A stretch of DNA of 64,000 bases, taken from the NCBI GenBank assembly GCA_944321515.1, contig CALULO010000003.1, positions 62,001 to 126,000 on the forward strand, in the 5' to 3' direction. Source of the DNA: an uncultured Atopobiaceae bacterium (GTDB lineage: Bacteria > Actinomycetota > Coriobacteriia > Coriobacteriales > Atopobiaceae). The translations under genes and the position numbers were made by a program. Below are positions 13,340 to 22,592 of this stretch, one piece after another (the stretch's first letter is position 1; every line of letters begins with the position of its first letter). A model generated the notes under the pieces. It worked only from the letters and a program-made list of their open reading frames with translations, ran no database searches and had not been told where the DNA came from.

Positions 13340-14098
13340 CTACGCGTCGCCGTCGAGCAGCCCCTCCCACGTGAGGACCGACTCGGTCATGAGGAAGCGC
13401 TTGAGCGGGTCGAGGTCCCCCTCAAGGTGGAAGACGTCAAGCGCGGCGTGGTAGGCGGCGTGGTCCTGCGCCCGCACCACGATCGGCGGCATCCCCATGG
13501 CGAGAAGGACCCCGTTCATGAGCAGGCGCGCGGCACGGCCGTTGCCGTCGGCGAAGGGGTGGATGTCGAACATCTTGGCGTGGAGGTAGGCGGCGATGGT
13601 GAGGGAGCGACGCCCCTCCTCCAGGTAGGTGTTCACGTCGTCGGCGAGCAGGCCCACCGCGTGCGGCACCTCGGCGGCCGGCATCCCCACGCTCGCCGGC
13701 CCGCCCACGTAGTCGCCCAGCTTGAACGTCCCCGGGCGCTCCCCGGCCAGAAGGAGCTCCTCGTCGTAGGTTCCCATGGCCACGAGCTCCTGCGCCTGGC
13801 AGACGAGCTCCTCGGAGAGGCACGGGTCCTCTGCGAGCTTGCGGCGGGCGAGCTCCCAGGAGAGCTTGAGGTTGTAGGTCTCCTGCAGCATCTGGACCTC
13901 GCCGGTGTAGCCGGAGACGGCGTCGCTCTCCACGATCTCCCGCACCGTGGCATAGGAGAGCTCGGGGTTCTCGATCTTCTCGGAGTTGTAGATGTAGTCC
14001 GTCACGAACTCGCCCAGGAGCGCCTCGCGGCGCTCGTCCGTGAGGGCGTCCCACTGGTCGCGCAGGTTGTGATAGGCGTCTTTGATGGAGTCGGACAT
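13340..14098 (-). CDS. Fic family protein, class II (self-inhibited)
   Basis: 252 residues. The Fic core motif HPFADGNGRAAR (180-191) is intact, with catalytic His180, so the protein should be able to transfer AMP or a similar nucleotide moiety to a hydroxyl on a target protein. The inhibitory helix motif [S/T]xxxE[G/N] is also present N-terminally as SEKIEN (39-44), which is the class II arrangement; its Glu43 normally blocks ATP. This matches stand-alone bacterial Fic proteins that AMPylate and deAMPylate partners. ATG 14098 opens MSDSIKDAYHNL. No antitoxin gene (fitA/vbhA-like) is adjacent, as expected when the inhibitory helix is internal. Confidence 0.88.
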   Translation of the reverse strand: MSDSIKDAYHNLRDQWDALTDERREALLGEFVTDYIYNSEKIENPELSYATVREIVESDAVSGYTGEVQMLQETYNLKLSWELARRKLAEDPCLSEELVCQAQELVAMGTYDEELLLAGERPGTFKLGDYVGGPASVGMPAAEVPHAVGLLADDVNTYLEEGRRSLTIAAYLHAKMFDIHPFADGNGRAARLLMNGVLLAMGMPPIVVRAQDHAAYHAALDVFHLEGDLDPLKRFLMTESVLTWEGLLDGDA

Positions 14099-14263
14099 GG
14101 CGCGCCTCCCGTCGGCGTTGGCTTTTGGGCATTCTAGGCCTCGCACGAGCATGCGCACCAGGCCCTTTCCGCCAGAGGCGGCGACGTCTCGGCGGAGGGG
14201 CGGCCCCTTCCCTCGCGGGCGGCCGGGCAAGCCGCCGGTCAGCGCAAGCCCGTCCCCTCGCCC

Positions 14264-15715
14264 CTACAGCACGCCGTCGAGGTCGCCGCAGCCTCGAGCG
14301 AGCGCAAGCAGGTGCTTGAAGACGCGGTCCCCGTGCAGGCCGTCGTGCTCGAACTCGTTGGTGACCCAGGCGTGGCTCGCGCCCACGCGGGACAGCGTGT
14401 CGAGCTGCATGCCCGAGTCGACGTAGAGGTCGTCGAAGTAGACGGCGGCCTGGAGCGGCGTCTCGTTTGCGGCGAGCTGCCGCTCGTCGTAGAGCCGCCC
14501 GAAGCTCGTGTCGCGCATGAGCGCGTCCATCGCCCCCGCGAACGGGCGCAGCTCAGGCATCTCCTCGAACATCCACGGGAAGCACGCCTCGCCGGTGAGC
14601 GCCAGCGGCCGCGCGTCCGTCGCGAACTCCGGGCGCAAGCGCCAGGCGCGCTCCGCCGCCCACGAGACCGGGCGCCCCATCTCGCCGTCGGCGTAGATGA
14701 GCTCCTGCAGCACCCAGTAGAGGGGGTTCGAGCGCACGTTGGTGGCCGCCCACGCGCCGGCGAGGAACGCGTCGGACACCTCGACCGCGGCGCGGTCCCC
14801 GCCCGCGGCTGCGAGCGCCGCGTCTGCCGAGCCGTCGCCGGCAGCGAAGGCCACGTCGAGCAGGTTGTGCAGCCGCTCGTGCCCCGGCTTCATGCCCAGG
14901 CCCTGCCCCAGGGCCTGCAGGCGCCGCACCGTCATGGGCGAGCCGTCGGGAAGCTCGACCCTCTCGCCCGTGGCCAGCCGGTCGGCCAGCAGTGCCACGC
15001 GCCTCTCGTCGTCGGGGTAGCGCTCGTAGAGCAGGCTCGTCTTGGCGGCCATGTGCCCGAAGGTGTGCGCGTAGACCTCGTCGGCGCTCGCCGGCACGTG
15101 CGGGATGCCGCCGCAGGTGAAGCTCGCGCGGGCGGCGCCCGGGAACGTGGAGAGGTACGTGAGGGTGAGGAAGCCGCCGTAGCTCTGCCCGAGCGTCACC
15201 CAGCGCGCACCGCCGAGCTCGGAGAGCCGCAGGTACTCGAAGTCCCGAACGATCGAGTCGGCGAGGAAGCGCTTCAGGAAGCGAGCCTGGGATGCAGCGT
15301 CGCCCTCGCGCTCGATCGTGGAGCCGTCCACGCGGCCCGAGCGGCCGGTGCCCCGCTGGTCGGGCAGGATCACACGGAAGTGCCTGGTCGCCTCGGCGAC
15401 CCAGCCGTCGCTCGTCGGCGAGGTGAGGCGCGGGCCCGCGCCGCCCGGGCCGCCCTGGAGGTAGACCAGGTACGGGAGGTCCCGACCCACGCCCTCGGGC
15501 GCGCAGACCACGCGGTAGAAGAGCGAGAGCGAGCGGCCCTCCAGGGCGGGGTCGGGCCTCTCTGCCGCCGACTCGACCAAGATCTCCGAGCTCGGGGCGT
15601 CCTTCTCGCATCCCGCCAGCCGCGCGGGCGTCGTGCCGCGCCAGTCCAGGGGGACCTCGATCGAACGGTCCTCGACGTAAAGTCCCGGCAGGTAATATCT
15701 AGCGAGAAGGGCCAT
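14264..15715 (-). CDS. Alpha/beta-hydrolase, proline iminopeptidase-like (family S33)
   Basis: 483 residues, soluble, no signal peptide. The S33 pattern is clear: oxyanion-hole LQGGPGGAG (86-94), DQRGTGRS (119-126), and nucleophile Ser178 in GQSYGG (176-181). A helical cap follows, with His near the C-terminus (EHDGLHGDRVFKH). Proline iminopeptidases release N-terminal residues, mostly proline, from peptides. The ATG at 15715 has AAGGAG eight bases upstream. It diverges from an M42 aminopeptidase gene, with 133 bases between the starts, suggesting a joint role in peptide use. True substrate not provable from sequence. Confidence 0.85.
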   Translation of the reverse strand: MALLARYYLPGLYVEDRSIEVPLDWRGTTPARLAGCEKDAPSSEILVESAAERPDPALEGRSLSLFYRVVCAPEGVGRDLPYLVYLQGGPGGAGPRLTSPTSDGWVAEATRHFRVILPDQRGTGRSGRVDGSTIEREGDAASQARFLKRFLADSIVRDFEYLRLSELGGARWVTLGQSYGGFLTLTYLSTFPGAARASFTCGGIPHVPASADEVYAHTFGHMAAKTSLLYERYPDDERRVALLADRLATGERVELPDGSPMTVRRLQALGQGLGMKPGHERLHNLLDVAFAAGDGSADAALAAAGGDRAAVEVSDAFLAGAWAATNVRSNPLYWVLQELIYADGEMGRPVSWAAERAWRLRPEFATDARPLALTGEACFPWMFEEMPELRPFAGAMDALMRDTSFGRLYDERQLAANETPLQAAVYFDDLYVDSGMQLDTLSRVGASHAWVTNEFEHDGLHGDRVFKHLLALARGCGDLDGVL

Positions 15716-15848
15716 GGCGAGCTCCTTGCCTCGAATCGCGACGTGCGTTCGCGTCAAGCTTACCACCCGCGCGGACGCCGCCGCGGCGCCCCTGGCCGGG
15801 CGACGGCGATATACTGGGCCGCAGTCAACCGTCATGGGGAGGCAAGAC

Positions 15849-16922
15849 ATGCAGTTCAACGACACCGAGGTCGTGGCGCTTCTCGGCGCGCTCTCCAACG
15901 CGAAGGCGCCGTCCGGCTTTGAGGAGGAGACGCTCGACGTTGTCCGCCGCTTCTGCGAGGGCTGGGCGCGCGTGGACGAAAACACGCTGAGGGACGGCCT
16001 CGTCACCCCGACGAGCTTCACCGGCGAGAAGCCGGTGCTCATGCTGGACGCGCACGGCGACGAGGTGGGCGGCATGGTCCGCTGCATCCACGCCAACGGC
16101 ACGATGGGCTTTGTCGAGCTGGGCCGCTTCTCCCCGAACGTGCTCGCCGGGCAGGACGTGTACGTGCGCGCGACGGACGGCTCGTGGGTGCATGGCGTCA
16201 TCGGTGTGAAGCCGCCGCACTTCTGGAGCGAGGCGGAGCGCGCCGCGGGTGCCGCCCCGCTCGTGCTGGACGTGGGCGCCACCTCGCGCGAGGACGCGGT
16301 GGCGCGCTTCCGCATGGGGATGGGCGAGCCCTTCGTGCCCGCCACCTCGTTCTCGTTCGACGAGCGCACGGGCGTGGCGCTGGGCAAGGCCTTCGACTGC
16401 CGCGCGGGCGTGTGCGCGATGATGCTGGCGCTCCGCGAGCTCGCGGGCAGGGACGACCTGCCCTTCGACGTGGTGGCCTCGGTCTCGGCGCAGGAGGAGG
16501 TCGGCGAGCGCGGGGTGGCCGCAGCCGTGCGGCACTTCTCGCCGACGGTGGCGCTCATGTTCGAGGGCTGCCCGGCCGACGACACCTTCTCCGCGCCCGA
16601 CGAGGTCCAGGCCGCGCTGCGCCAGGGCCCAATGTTTCGCTACTTCGACCGCTGCATGATCACCAACCCGCGCTACCAGCGCTTCGTCCTTGCCGCCGCA
16701 GCCGAGGCGGGGCTTCCCGTCCAGACCTCGGTGCGCACGGGCGGCGGGACCGACGGCGGGCCCACCCACCTGCTCGACGTGCCGTGCGTGGTGGCCGGCG
16801 TGCCGTGCCGCCACGTCCACGCCGGCACGGCGATCTGCGCGCTGGACGACGTCAAGACGACGGCAGAGGTCGCCGTCGCGGTTGCCGAGCGCCTCACGCC
16901 GGAGGTCGTCGCGGGGTTCTAG
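15849..16922 (+). CDS. M42 family glutamyl aminopeptidase / endoglucanase-like
   Basis: 357 residues, the usual M42 length. Dinuclear metal residues are visible: His69 and Asp71 in DAHGDEVGG, Asp183 in AFDCRAG, the Glu pair 216-217 in SAQEEVGERG, and a late His in HVHAGTA. M42 enzymes form dodecameric shells and trim N-terminal residues from peptides in the cytoplasm; older annotations call them cellulases. The ATG at 15849 follows GGGGAGGCAAG; about 45 upstream in-frame codons overlap the divergent promoter region and are unlikely. A TATACT box (15810-15815) lies upstream. Confidence 0.9.
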   Translation: MQFNDTEVVALLGALSNAKAPSGFEEETLDVVRRFCEGWARVDENTLRDGLVTPTSFTGEKPVLMLDAHGDEVGGMVRCIHANGTMGFVELGRFSPNVLAGQDVYVRATDGSWVHGVIGVKPPHFWSEAERAAGAAPLVLDVGATSREDAVARFRMGMGEPFVPATSFSFDERTGVALGKAFDCRAGVCAMMLALRELAGRDDLPFDVVASVSAQEEVGERGVAAAVRHFSPTVALMFEGCPADDTFSAPDEVQAALRQGPMFRYFDRCMITNPRYQRFVLAAAAEAGLPVQTSVRTGGGTDGGPTHLLDVPCVVAGVPCRHVHAGTAICALDDVKTTAEVAVAVAERLTPEVVAGF

Positions 16923-17404
16923 CGGCCGGTTCTTCTCGCCGCGCCGCCGCGTCGCCGTGCCGCCGCGTCACCGACGAGCGCCCACACAGCACAGCGCGAA
17001 AGCGCGCCGGAACGAAAAAACGTGACTTTGAGCGAGCTATACATGCCCGGTTCGCTCAAAGTCACGTTTCTGCGTCAAATTACGTGACTTTGAGCGAGGC
17101 GCAGTCAGTCAACTCACCGAAAGTCACGTTTCCGGCTCTGATTCCGTGACTATGAGCGAGGTGCAAGCAGACGGCTCGTCCAAAGTCACGTTTCCGCCTT
17201 CGATTTCGTGACTTCGAGCGAGTCGAACAGGGGCAGCTCACCCAAAGTCACGCTTGTGCAAGAGATTTCGTGACTTTGAGCGAGCCAGCACCCGTCAGCT
17301 CGCTCAAAGTCACACTTCGAAGCGCCCGCGGGCACACGCAAACGAGCGCGGACCCGGCGCAGGACACGGCGAGAAGAACCCGCTGCCCGAACCGCGGCAC
17401 GTCG
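16923..17404. other. Intergenic region carrying an inverted-repeat array
   Basis: 482 bases between the M42 peptidase (+) and asd (-), with no gene. It holds two copies of the dispersed motif in opposite orientation near its ends (GGTTCTTCTCGCC at 16929-16940 and GGCGAGAAGAACC at 17368-17380) and, between them, the 62-bp periodic array listed separately. No T-run terminator is seen. Confidence 0.8.
17021..17314. repeat. Five-unit, 62-bp-period inverted-repeat array
   Basis: Five units start at 17021, 17083, 17145, 17207 and 17269, exactly 62 bp apart. Each is a left arm CGTGACTTTGAGCGAG (16 bp), a 14-bp unrelated loop, a right arm close to CTCGCTCAAAGTCACG, and a 16-bp spacer beginning TTT in three of four cases. 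Units 1 and 5 pair almost perfectly; units 2-4 have one to three differences per arm, some not compensated. Loops differ in sequence but keep their length, so spacing rather than loop sequence is conserved. It codes for nothing obvious. Confidence 0.95.
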
Positions 17405-18418
17405 CTACAGCAGGTACTCCGCGATCTGCACGGCGTTGGTGGCAGCGCCCTTGCGAATCTGGTCGCCGCAGCACCAGAAGGTGAGCGCGTTCACGCCCTC
17501 GGGGGCGGAGAGGTCGCGCCTCAGGCGGCCGACCCAGATGAGGTCCTGGTCGGAGGTCTCCAGCGGCATCGGGTAGCGCAGCGCGGACGGGTCGTCCACC
17601 AGCTTCACGCCGGGCGCGGCGGCAAGCAGCTCGCGCGCCTCCCCCACGGAGAGCGGGCGCTCGAACTCGGCCGTGATGGACTCGGAGTGGGAGCGCACCA
17701 CCGGGACGCGCACGCAGGTGCAGTTCACGCGGAGCTCGGGCAGGTGCATGATCTTGCGGCCCTCGTTGAGCATCTTCATCTCCTCGGAGGTGTAGCCCTC
17801 CTCGTTGAAGCCGCCGATCTGCGGGATGAGGTTCTCGGCCAGCTGGTACGCAAACGGGGCGGTCTCCCCCACTGGCTCGCCTGCGGCAAGCGCTCGCTGC
17901 TCCCGCTCCAGCTCCCGCATGCCTGCGATACCCGCGCCCGAGGCGGCCTGGTACGTGGAGACCACCAGGCGCTTCACGCCCGCCGCCTGGTGCAGCGGCC
18001 ACACCGGCACGAGGCCGATGATCGTGGCGCAGTTGGGGTTGGAGATGATGCCGCGCGGGTGGTTTGCGATGTCGGCGGCGTTGATCTCTGGCACCACGAG
18101 GGGCACGTCCGGGTCGAGGCGGAAGGCGTGCGAGTTGTCCACGCACACGGCCCCGCGCCTCGCAGCCTCGGGCAGGAGCTCGCGGGCCGTGGCGTCGTCG
18201 GCGGCGCCGAGCACGATGTCAACCCCCTCGAAGGCCTCCGGGCACGCCACCTGGCAGGGGACGTCCTCCCCCGCAAAGCGCACCGTCTTGCCCGCCGAGC
18301 GCTCGCTCGCCAGCGGCACGAGGCGCCCCACCGGGAAGCTGCGCTCCTCGAGGCACTGGAGCATCTGCTGGCCCACCACGCCGGTGGCGCCCAGGACTGC
18401 AACGGTCTTCTCGCTCAT
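17405..18418 (-). CDS. asd: Aspartate-semialdehyde dehydrogenase
   Basis: 337 residues, typical length. It reduces aspartyl phosphate to aspartate semialdehyde with NADPH, the branch point to lysine/diaminopimelate, threonine and methionine. The N-terminal Rossmann motif GATGVVGQQM (10-19) and active-site Cys130 in SNPNCATI are present. ATG 18418 follows GAAAGGAAC. It lies 47 bases downstream of lysC on the same strand, and hom precedes lysC, so hom-lysC-asd is one likely operon for the first steps of the aspartate pathway. Confidence 0.97.
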   Translation of the reverse strand: MSEKTVAVLGATGVVGQQMLQCLEERSFPVGRLVPLASERSAGKTVRFAGEDVPCQVACPEAFEGVDIVLGAADDATARELLPEAARRGAVCVDNSHAFRLDPDVPLVVPEINAADIANHPRGIISNPNCATIIGLVPVWPLHQAAGVKRLVVSTYQAASGAGIAGMRELEREQRALAAGEPVGETAPFAYQLAENLIPQIGGFNEEGYTSEEMKMLNEGRKIMHLPELRVNCTCVRVPVVRSHSESITAEFERPLSVGEARELLAAAPGVKLVDDPSALRYPMPLETSDQDLIWVGRLRRDLSAPEGVNALTFWCCGDQIRKGAATNAVQIAEYLL

Positions 18419-18465
18419 GGCGTTCCTTTCTTCGAGTCTGCCCCGCCGCGCTGCAAAGGGCCGGG

Positions 18466-19797
18466 CTATTCGGTGACGATCAGCTCGTCGCGGACGAAGC
18501 GGTCGTAGATCACCTGGACGGCGCGGTCGAAGTCCTCGTTCTCCACGCCCATGATGATCGAGATCTCCTGCGAGCTCTGCGTGATCATGCGGATGTTGAT
18601 GCCCGCGTCGCCGAGCGCGCCGAAAATCTTGCCCGAGGTGCCGCTGCGCTTGGACATGTTGCGGCCCACCACGGACAGAAGCGCCAGGTTGTCAATCATC
18701 GTGATGTCGTCCGGCTCGAGCTCGCGGCGGATGTCGGCCACGATGGAGTAGATCGAGTCGCGCACGTCCGCGCCGTTGACCACCACGGAGAACGAGTCGA
18801 CGCCCGTGGGGATGTGCTCGACGGAGATGTTGTAGCGCTCGAAGATGGAGAGCGCCCGGCGCACGATGCCCACCTCGCCTGACATGTGCGCCTTCTTGAC
18901 GTGCACGGAGATGAAGTCGCGCTTGCCGGCGATGCCGGTGATGAGGTGCTCGTCCTCGCCGGCACGGGCCTTCTCCCGGATGATCGTGCCCTCGTCCTGG
19001 GGGCGGTTGGTGTTCTTGATCTGGATGGGGATGTTGACCTCGCGCACCGGGAAGATTGCCTCCTCCTGCAGCACCGAGGCTCCCATGTAGGAGAGCTCGC
19101 GCATCTCGTCGAAGGTGATGCGGCGGATGGAGCGCGGGTGGTCGACGATGCGGGGGTCGGCCGAGAGGAAGCCGGAGACGTCGGTCCAGTTCTCGTAGAG
19201 GCCGGCGTCGATGCAGCGCGCCAGGATGGCGCCCGTGATGTCGCCGCCGCCGCGCTGGAAGAGCTTGATCTGGCCGTCCACCGTGGCGCCGTAGAAGCCG
19301 GGCAGCACGAAGGAACCCTGTCGTGCCATCACGTCCTTCAGGCGCACGGCGGTGCGCTCCATGTCCACGTTGCCGTCGTGGTGGAATACCACCACGTCGG
19401 CGGCGTCCACGAAGGGCATGCCAAGGTACTCGGCCATGAGGTGCGCCGTGAACCACTCGCCGCGCGAGACGATGTACTCGGGCGAGTGCTTCTTGATGTT
19501 CTTGGCAAACGTCTCGAAGCGCTCCCGCACCGGCCACTTGAGTCCCAGCTCCTCGGCGATGTCCAGGAAGCGCCGCTCGATGTCGGCCAGAAGCGCGGTG
19601 CAGTCCACGTGGTACTGGATGTGAGCGTTCACCAGCAGAAGCAGGTCGGTGACCTTGTTGTCGGCCGAGAAGCGCTTGCCCACGGCGGAGACCACCACGA
19701 AGCGGCGGTCCGGGTCCGACTCGACGATGTCCTTGACCTTGCGGAACTGCTCGGCTGACGCGACCGAGGAGCCGCCGAACTTGGCAATCTTGATCAT
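18466..19797 (-). CDS. lysC: Aspartate kinase, monofunctional with tandem ACT domains
   Basis: 443 residues from ATG 19797. It phosphorylates aspartate, the committed step to lysine, threonine and methionine. The kinase domain opens with KFGGSSVA and continues to about residue 280. The C-terminal part has two ACT modules (with LSIFERYNISVEHI and FGALGDAGINIRMITQSSQ), where lysine or threonine normally gives feedback control. Length and opening match the E. coli LysC / Bacillus YclM group rather than the alpha-beta overlapping type. Its start is 7 bases past the hom stop, with AGGAAGG inside the hom end, so translation is probably coupled. Confidence 0.95.
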   Translation of the reverse strand: MIKIAKFGGSSVASAEQFRKVKDIVESDPDRRFVVVSAVGKRFSADNKVTDLLLLVNAHIQYHVDCTALLADIERRFLDIAEELGLKWPVRERFETFAKNIKKHSPEYIVSRGEWFTAHLMAEYLGMPFVDAADVVVFHHDGNVDMERTAVRLKDVMARQGSFVLPGFYGATVDGQIKLFQRGGGDITGAILARCIDAGLYENWTDVSGFLSADPRIVDHPRSIRRITFDEMRELSYMGASVLQEEAIFPVREVNIPIQIKNTNRPQDEGTIIREKARAGEDEHLITGIAGKRDFISVHVKKAHMSGEVGIVRRALSIFERYNISVEHIPTGVDSFSVVVNGADVRDSIYSIVADIRRELEPDDITMIDNLALLSVVGRNMSKRSGTSGKIFGALGDAGINIRMITQSSQEISIIMGVENEDFDRAVQVIYDRFVRDELIVTE

Positions 19798-19804
19798 GAG
19801 GGGC

Positions 19805-20995
19805 CTAGCCTTCCTGGGCGGGGTCGGGCGAGAGGGACGCGGGGTCGACGGCGCCGCCGGCCTCGCCGCCGCGCGCCAGCGCGGCCATGAACGTGGTTGG
19901 GTCGGCGGCGAGGGCCTCGTCCAGCAGCGCGCGTGCGCCCTCCGCGGTGAGGTCGCGCACGAGGACGGCGCCCTCGCCGAAGGGCTCGGCGTCACCAAGG
20001 CGGGCCTCGGTGCGGAACACGTAGTCGCCGCGCAGCAGCGAGGGGTCGTAGTCAAGCGGGCACGAGAAGTCGTAGACGGGCCTGCGCACCCCACGCGCGC
20101 AGTCGAGCACGTCCTGGACGATGGCGTTGCCCGTGGGCAGGCTGCCGGCGCCCTGGCCGTAGAACTTGAGCTCGCCGACCGTGGTGGCGTCCAGCGTCAC
20201 CAGGTTGAAGTTGGACGGCACGTTGGCCTCCAGCGAGTCGGCGGCAACGGCCACCGGCTCCACCGCCGCCGCGTAGCGCCCCTCGGAGCGCACGCCGCGC
20301 CCGAGCAGCTTCACCGTGCGCCCGTGCTCGGCAAAGAGCGCAAGGTCGGTGGCACAGAGGTTGCGGATGCCCGACGTGGGGAGGTTCTTCTCGCACGCCA
20401 CGTCAAACGCGACCGACGCGGTGATGATGGTCTTGTTGAGCACGTCGACGCCGTCGATGTCCGCCGAGGGGTCGCGCTCCGCGTAGCCGAGCCCCTGGGC
20501 GCGCGCGAGCACCTCGCCGAAGTCCTCGCCGGCGTGACGCATGGCGTCCACGATGTAGTTGGTCGTGCCGTTCATGATGCCCGAGAACGAGCTCACCTCG
20601 TCGATGCGGCGGACCTTCTCGATGCTCGCGATCCACGGGATGCCGCCGCCGACGGAGGCCTCGATGTAGAGGCCCGCGCCCGTGGACGCCGCCGCGGCGG
20701 CGAAGCGGGCGAAGTTGGCGGCCACGACGGCCTTGTTTGAGGTGACGACGTGCTTGCCCGCCTCGAGCGCGCCCATGATGTAGGTCCGCGCGGGCTCGAG
20801 CCCGCCCATGCACTCCACCACGAGCTCGATGGACTCGTCGCGCAGGATGTCGTCGATGCTAGAGGTCATGCGGGGGTCGCTCAGACGGTCGGGAAGCTCG
20901 AGGATGCGGGCCACCTCGACTTCGCTCACGCGCGTGGAGATGATCTCGTCCACGCCTCGACCGACCGTTCCGTAGCCGAGAAGGGCGATCTTCAT
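19805..20995 (-). CDS. hom: Homoserine dehydrogenase
   Basis: 396 residues. It reduces aspartate semialdehyde to homoserine. The N-terminal NAD(P) motif GYGTVGRG (8-15) and the GGGIPWI and GIMNGTTNYIVDAM catalytic-domain motifs are present. Gram-positive homologues are usually 420-440 residues with a C-terminal ACT domain. Here the protein ends shortly after the catalytic domain and no ACT fold is evident, so feedback by threonine may act elsewhere. ATG 20995 has only a weak ribosome site (TTGGAC). It is divergent from thrC with 112 bases between start codons. Confidence 0.95.
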   Translation of the reverse strand: MKIALLGYGTVGRGVDEIISTRVSEVEVARILELPDRLSDPRMTSSIDDILRDESIELVVECMGGLEPARTYIMGALEAGKHVVTSNKAVVAANFARFAAAAASTGAGLYIEASVGGGIPWIASIEKVRRIDEVSSFSGIMNGTTNYIVDAMRHAGEDFGEVLARAQGLGYAERDPSADIDGVDVLNKTIITASVAFDVACEKNLPTSGIRNLCATDLALFAEHGRTVKLLGRGVRSEGRYAAAVEPVAVAADSLEANVPSNFNLVTLDATTVGELKFYGQGAGSLPTGNAIVQDVLDCARGVRRPVYDFSCPLDYDPSLLRGDYVFRTEARLGDAEPFGEGAVLVRDLTAEGARALLDEALAADPTTFMAALARGGEAGGAVDPASLSPDPAQEG

Positions 20996-21050
20996 TGACG
21001 TCCAATCTTTCGAGTGTGTGTCCTGCGCGCGGGGCGCGTCCGTCGGAGGC

Positions 21051-21056
21051 TATGAT
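21051..21056 (+). promoter_or_regulatory. Likely -10 box for thrC
   Basis: TATGAT at 21051-21056, 52 bases before the thrC start, in the short hom/thrC divergent region. No good -35 box lies at 17 bp. Confidence 0.4.
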
Positions 21057-21107
21057 ACTTGCATCCAGGGCTCTGACGGAGCCTGGCCCCGAACGCAAGG
21101 AGCAACC

Positions 21108-22592
21108 GTGACCACGTTCTACCACAGCACGCGCTCGGCCGAGAATTCCGTAACAAGCAAGCAAGCTATCATGACCGGAATCGCCCCGGACGGCGGCCTC
21201 TACGTCTCCGACCAGCTTGGCGAGAAGAACCTCGACCTTGCGACGGTGTGCTCGCAGGGCTTCCACGACACCGCCCGCCTCGTGCTGGGGACGCTTCTGC
21301 CGGACTACACGGCAGACGAGCTCGCCTCCTGCGTCGCCGGGGGCTACGGCGCGCAGTGGGACGCCCCCGAGGTCTGCCCCGTCTCCCCGCTCGGCGACGA
21401 CTGGCTCCTTGAGCTCTACCACGGCCCCACCTGCGCCTTCAAGGACGTGGCGCTCCAGATGCTGCCGCGCCTCATGAGCGCGGCCCGGGGCGCGGACGGG
21501 CGGCGCGTGATGATCGTGACGGCCACCTCCGGGGACACCGGCAAGGCGGCCCTGGACGGCTTCGCGGGCGTGGAGGGCACCGGGGTCACCGTCTTCTACC
21601 CCGACGGCAAGGTCTCCGACGTCCAGCGCCTCCAGATGGTGACGCAGCTCGGCTCCAACGTGGCCGTCTGCGCGGTACGCGGAACCTTCGACGACTGCCA
21701 GGGCGAGGTCAAGCGCATCTTCGCCGACCGCGGGCTCGCCGGGCGCCTGGAGGAGCGCGGCGTGGCTCTCTCGAGCGCCAACTCCATCAACGTCGGCCGC
21801 CTCGCCCCGCAGGTGACGTACTACTTCGACGCCTACGCCCAGCTCGTGCGCCGAGGCGTCGTGCGGATGGGCGACGAGGTCACCTTCTGCGTGCCCACCG
21901 GCAACTTCGGCGACGTGCTCGCCGGCTACTACGCGCGTCGGATGGGGCTGCCCGTGCGCCGGCTCGTCGTGGCCTCCAACGCCAACGACGTCCTCACCGA
22001 CTTCCTCTCCACGGGCACCTACGACCGCAGGAGGGACTTCCACAAGACCATCTCCCCCTCGATGGACATCCTCGTCTCGTCCAACCTGGAGCGCCTGCTC
22101 TACTTTGCCTCCGACGGGGACTGCGAGCTCGTGGCTCGTCTCATGGGCGAGCTCGCCTCCGAGGGCGTCTACACGGTTCCCGAGCGCGTCATGGCCCGCA
22201 TTCGCGAGGTCTTCTCCTGCGGGCGCGCTGACGACGCGGACACACGCGCCACGATCAGGCGCACCTGGGAGGAGCTCGGCGTGCTCATCGACCCGCACAC
22301 GGCGGTCGCCAAGTGCGTGCTCGACGGCGTCGAGGCCGACGGCAGCGCGCGGGTGTGCCTCTCCACGGCAAGCCCCTACAAGTTCTCCGCAGACGTGCTC
22401 GGGGCGCTCGGCGAGGTCACGGACGGCATGAACGGCTTTGCCTGCATGGACGTCCTCGAGCGACTCACGGGCACCACGGCGCCGGCGCAGCTCTCCGGGC
22501 TGCGCGCCGAGCCCGTGCTCCACGAGGACGTCTGCGACCGCGAGCGCATGGCGGCCTTCGTCGAGTCCGCCTGCGCGCGGGTGTTCCTGTGA
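21108..22592 (+). CDS. thrC: Threonine synthase
   Basis: 494 residues from GTG 21108, chosen for CAAGGAG eight bases upstream. It converts O-phosphohomoserine to threonine using PLP. Lys112 in HGPTCAFKDVALQ is the PLP lysine. The long form (about 490 residues) matches the fungal/E. coli-type threonine synthases with N-terminal FYHSTR and IAPDGGLYV motifs. It is followed by thrB with a four-base GTGA overlap, so the last two threonine steps are co-expressed, facing away from hom-lysC-asd. Confidence 0.95.
   Translation: MTTFYHSTRSAENSVTSKQAIMTGIAPDGGLYVSDQLGEKNLDLATVCSQGFHDTARLVLGTLLPDYTADELASCVAGGYGAQWDAPEVCPVSPLGDDWLLELYHGPTCAFKDVALQMLPRLMSAARGADGRRVMIVTATSGDTGKAALDGFAGVEGTGVTVFYPDGKVSDVQRLQMVTQLGSNVAVCAVRGTFDDCQGEVKRIFADRGLAGRLEERGVALSSANSINVGRLAPQVTYYFDAYAQLVRRGVVRMGDEVTFCVPTGNFGDVLAGYYARRMGLPVRRLVVASNANDVLTDFLSTGTYDRRRDFHKTISPSMDILVSSNLERLLYFASDGDCELVARLMGELASEGVYTVPERVMARIREVFSCGRADDADTRATIRRTWEELGVLIDPHTAVAKCVLDGVEADGSARVCLSTASPYKFSADVLGALGEVTDGMNGFACMDVLERLTGTTAPAQLSGLRAEPVLHEDVCDRERMAAFVESACARVFL

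Noticed and set aside
17021..17314. CRISPR array
   Set aside because: Repeats are 16 bp and alternate in orientation, spacers are only 14-16 bp, and no cas genes are nearby.
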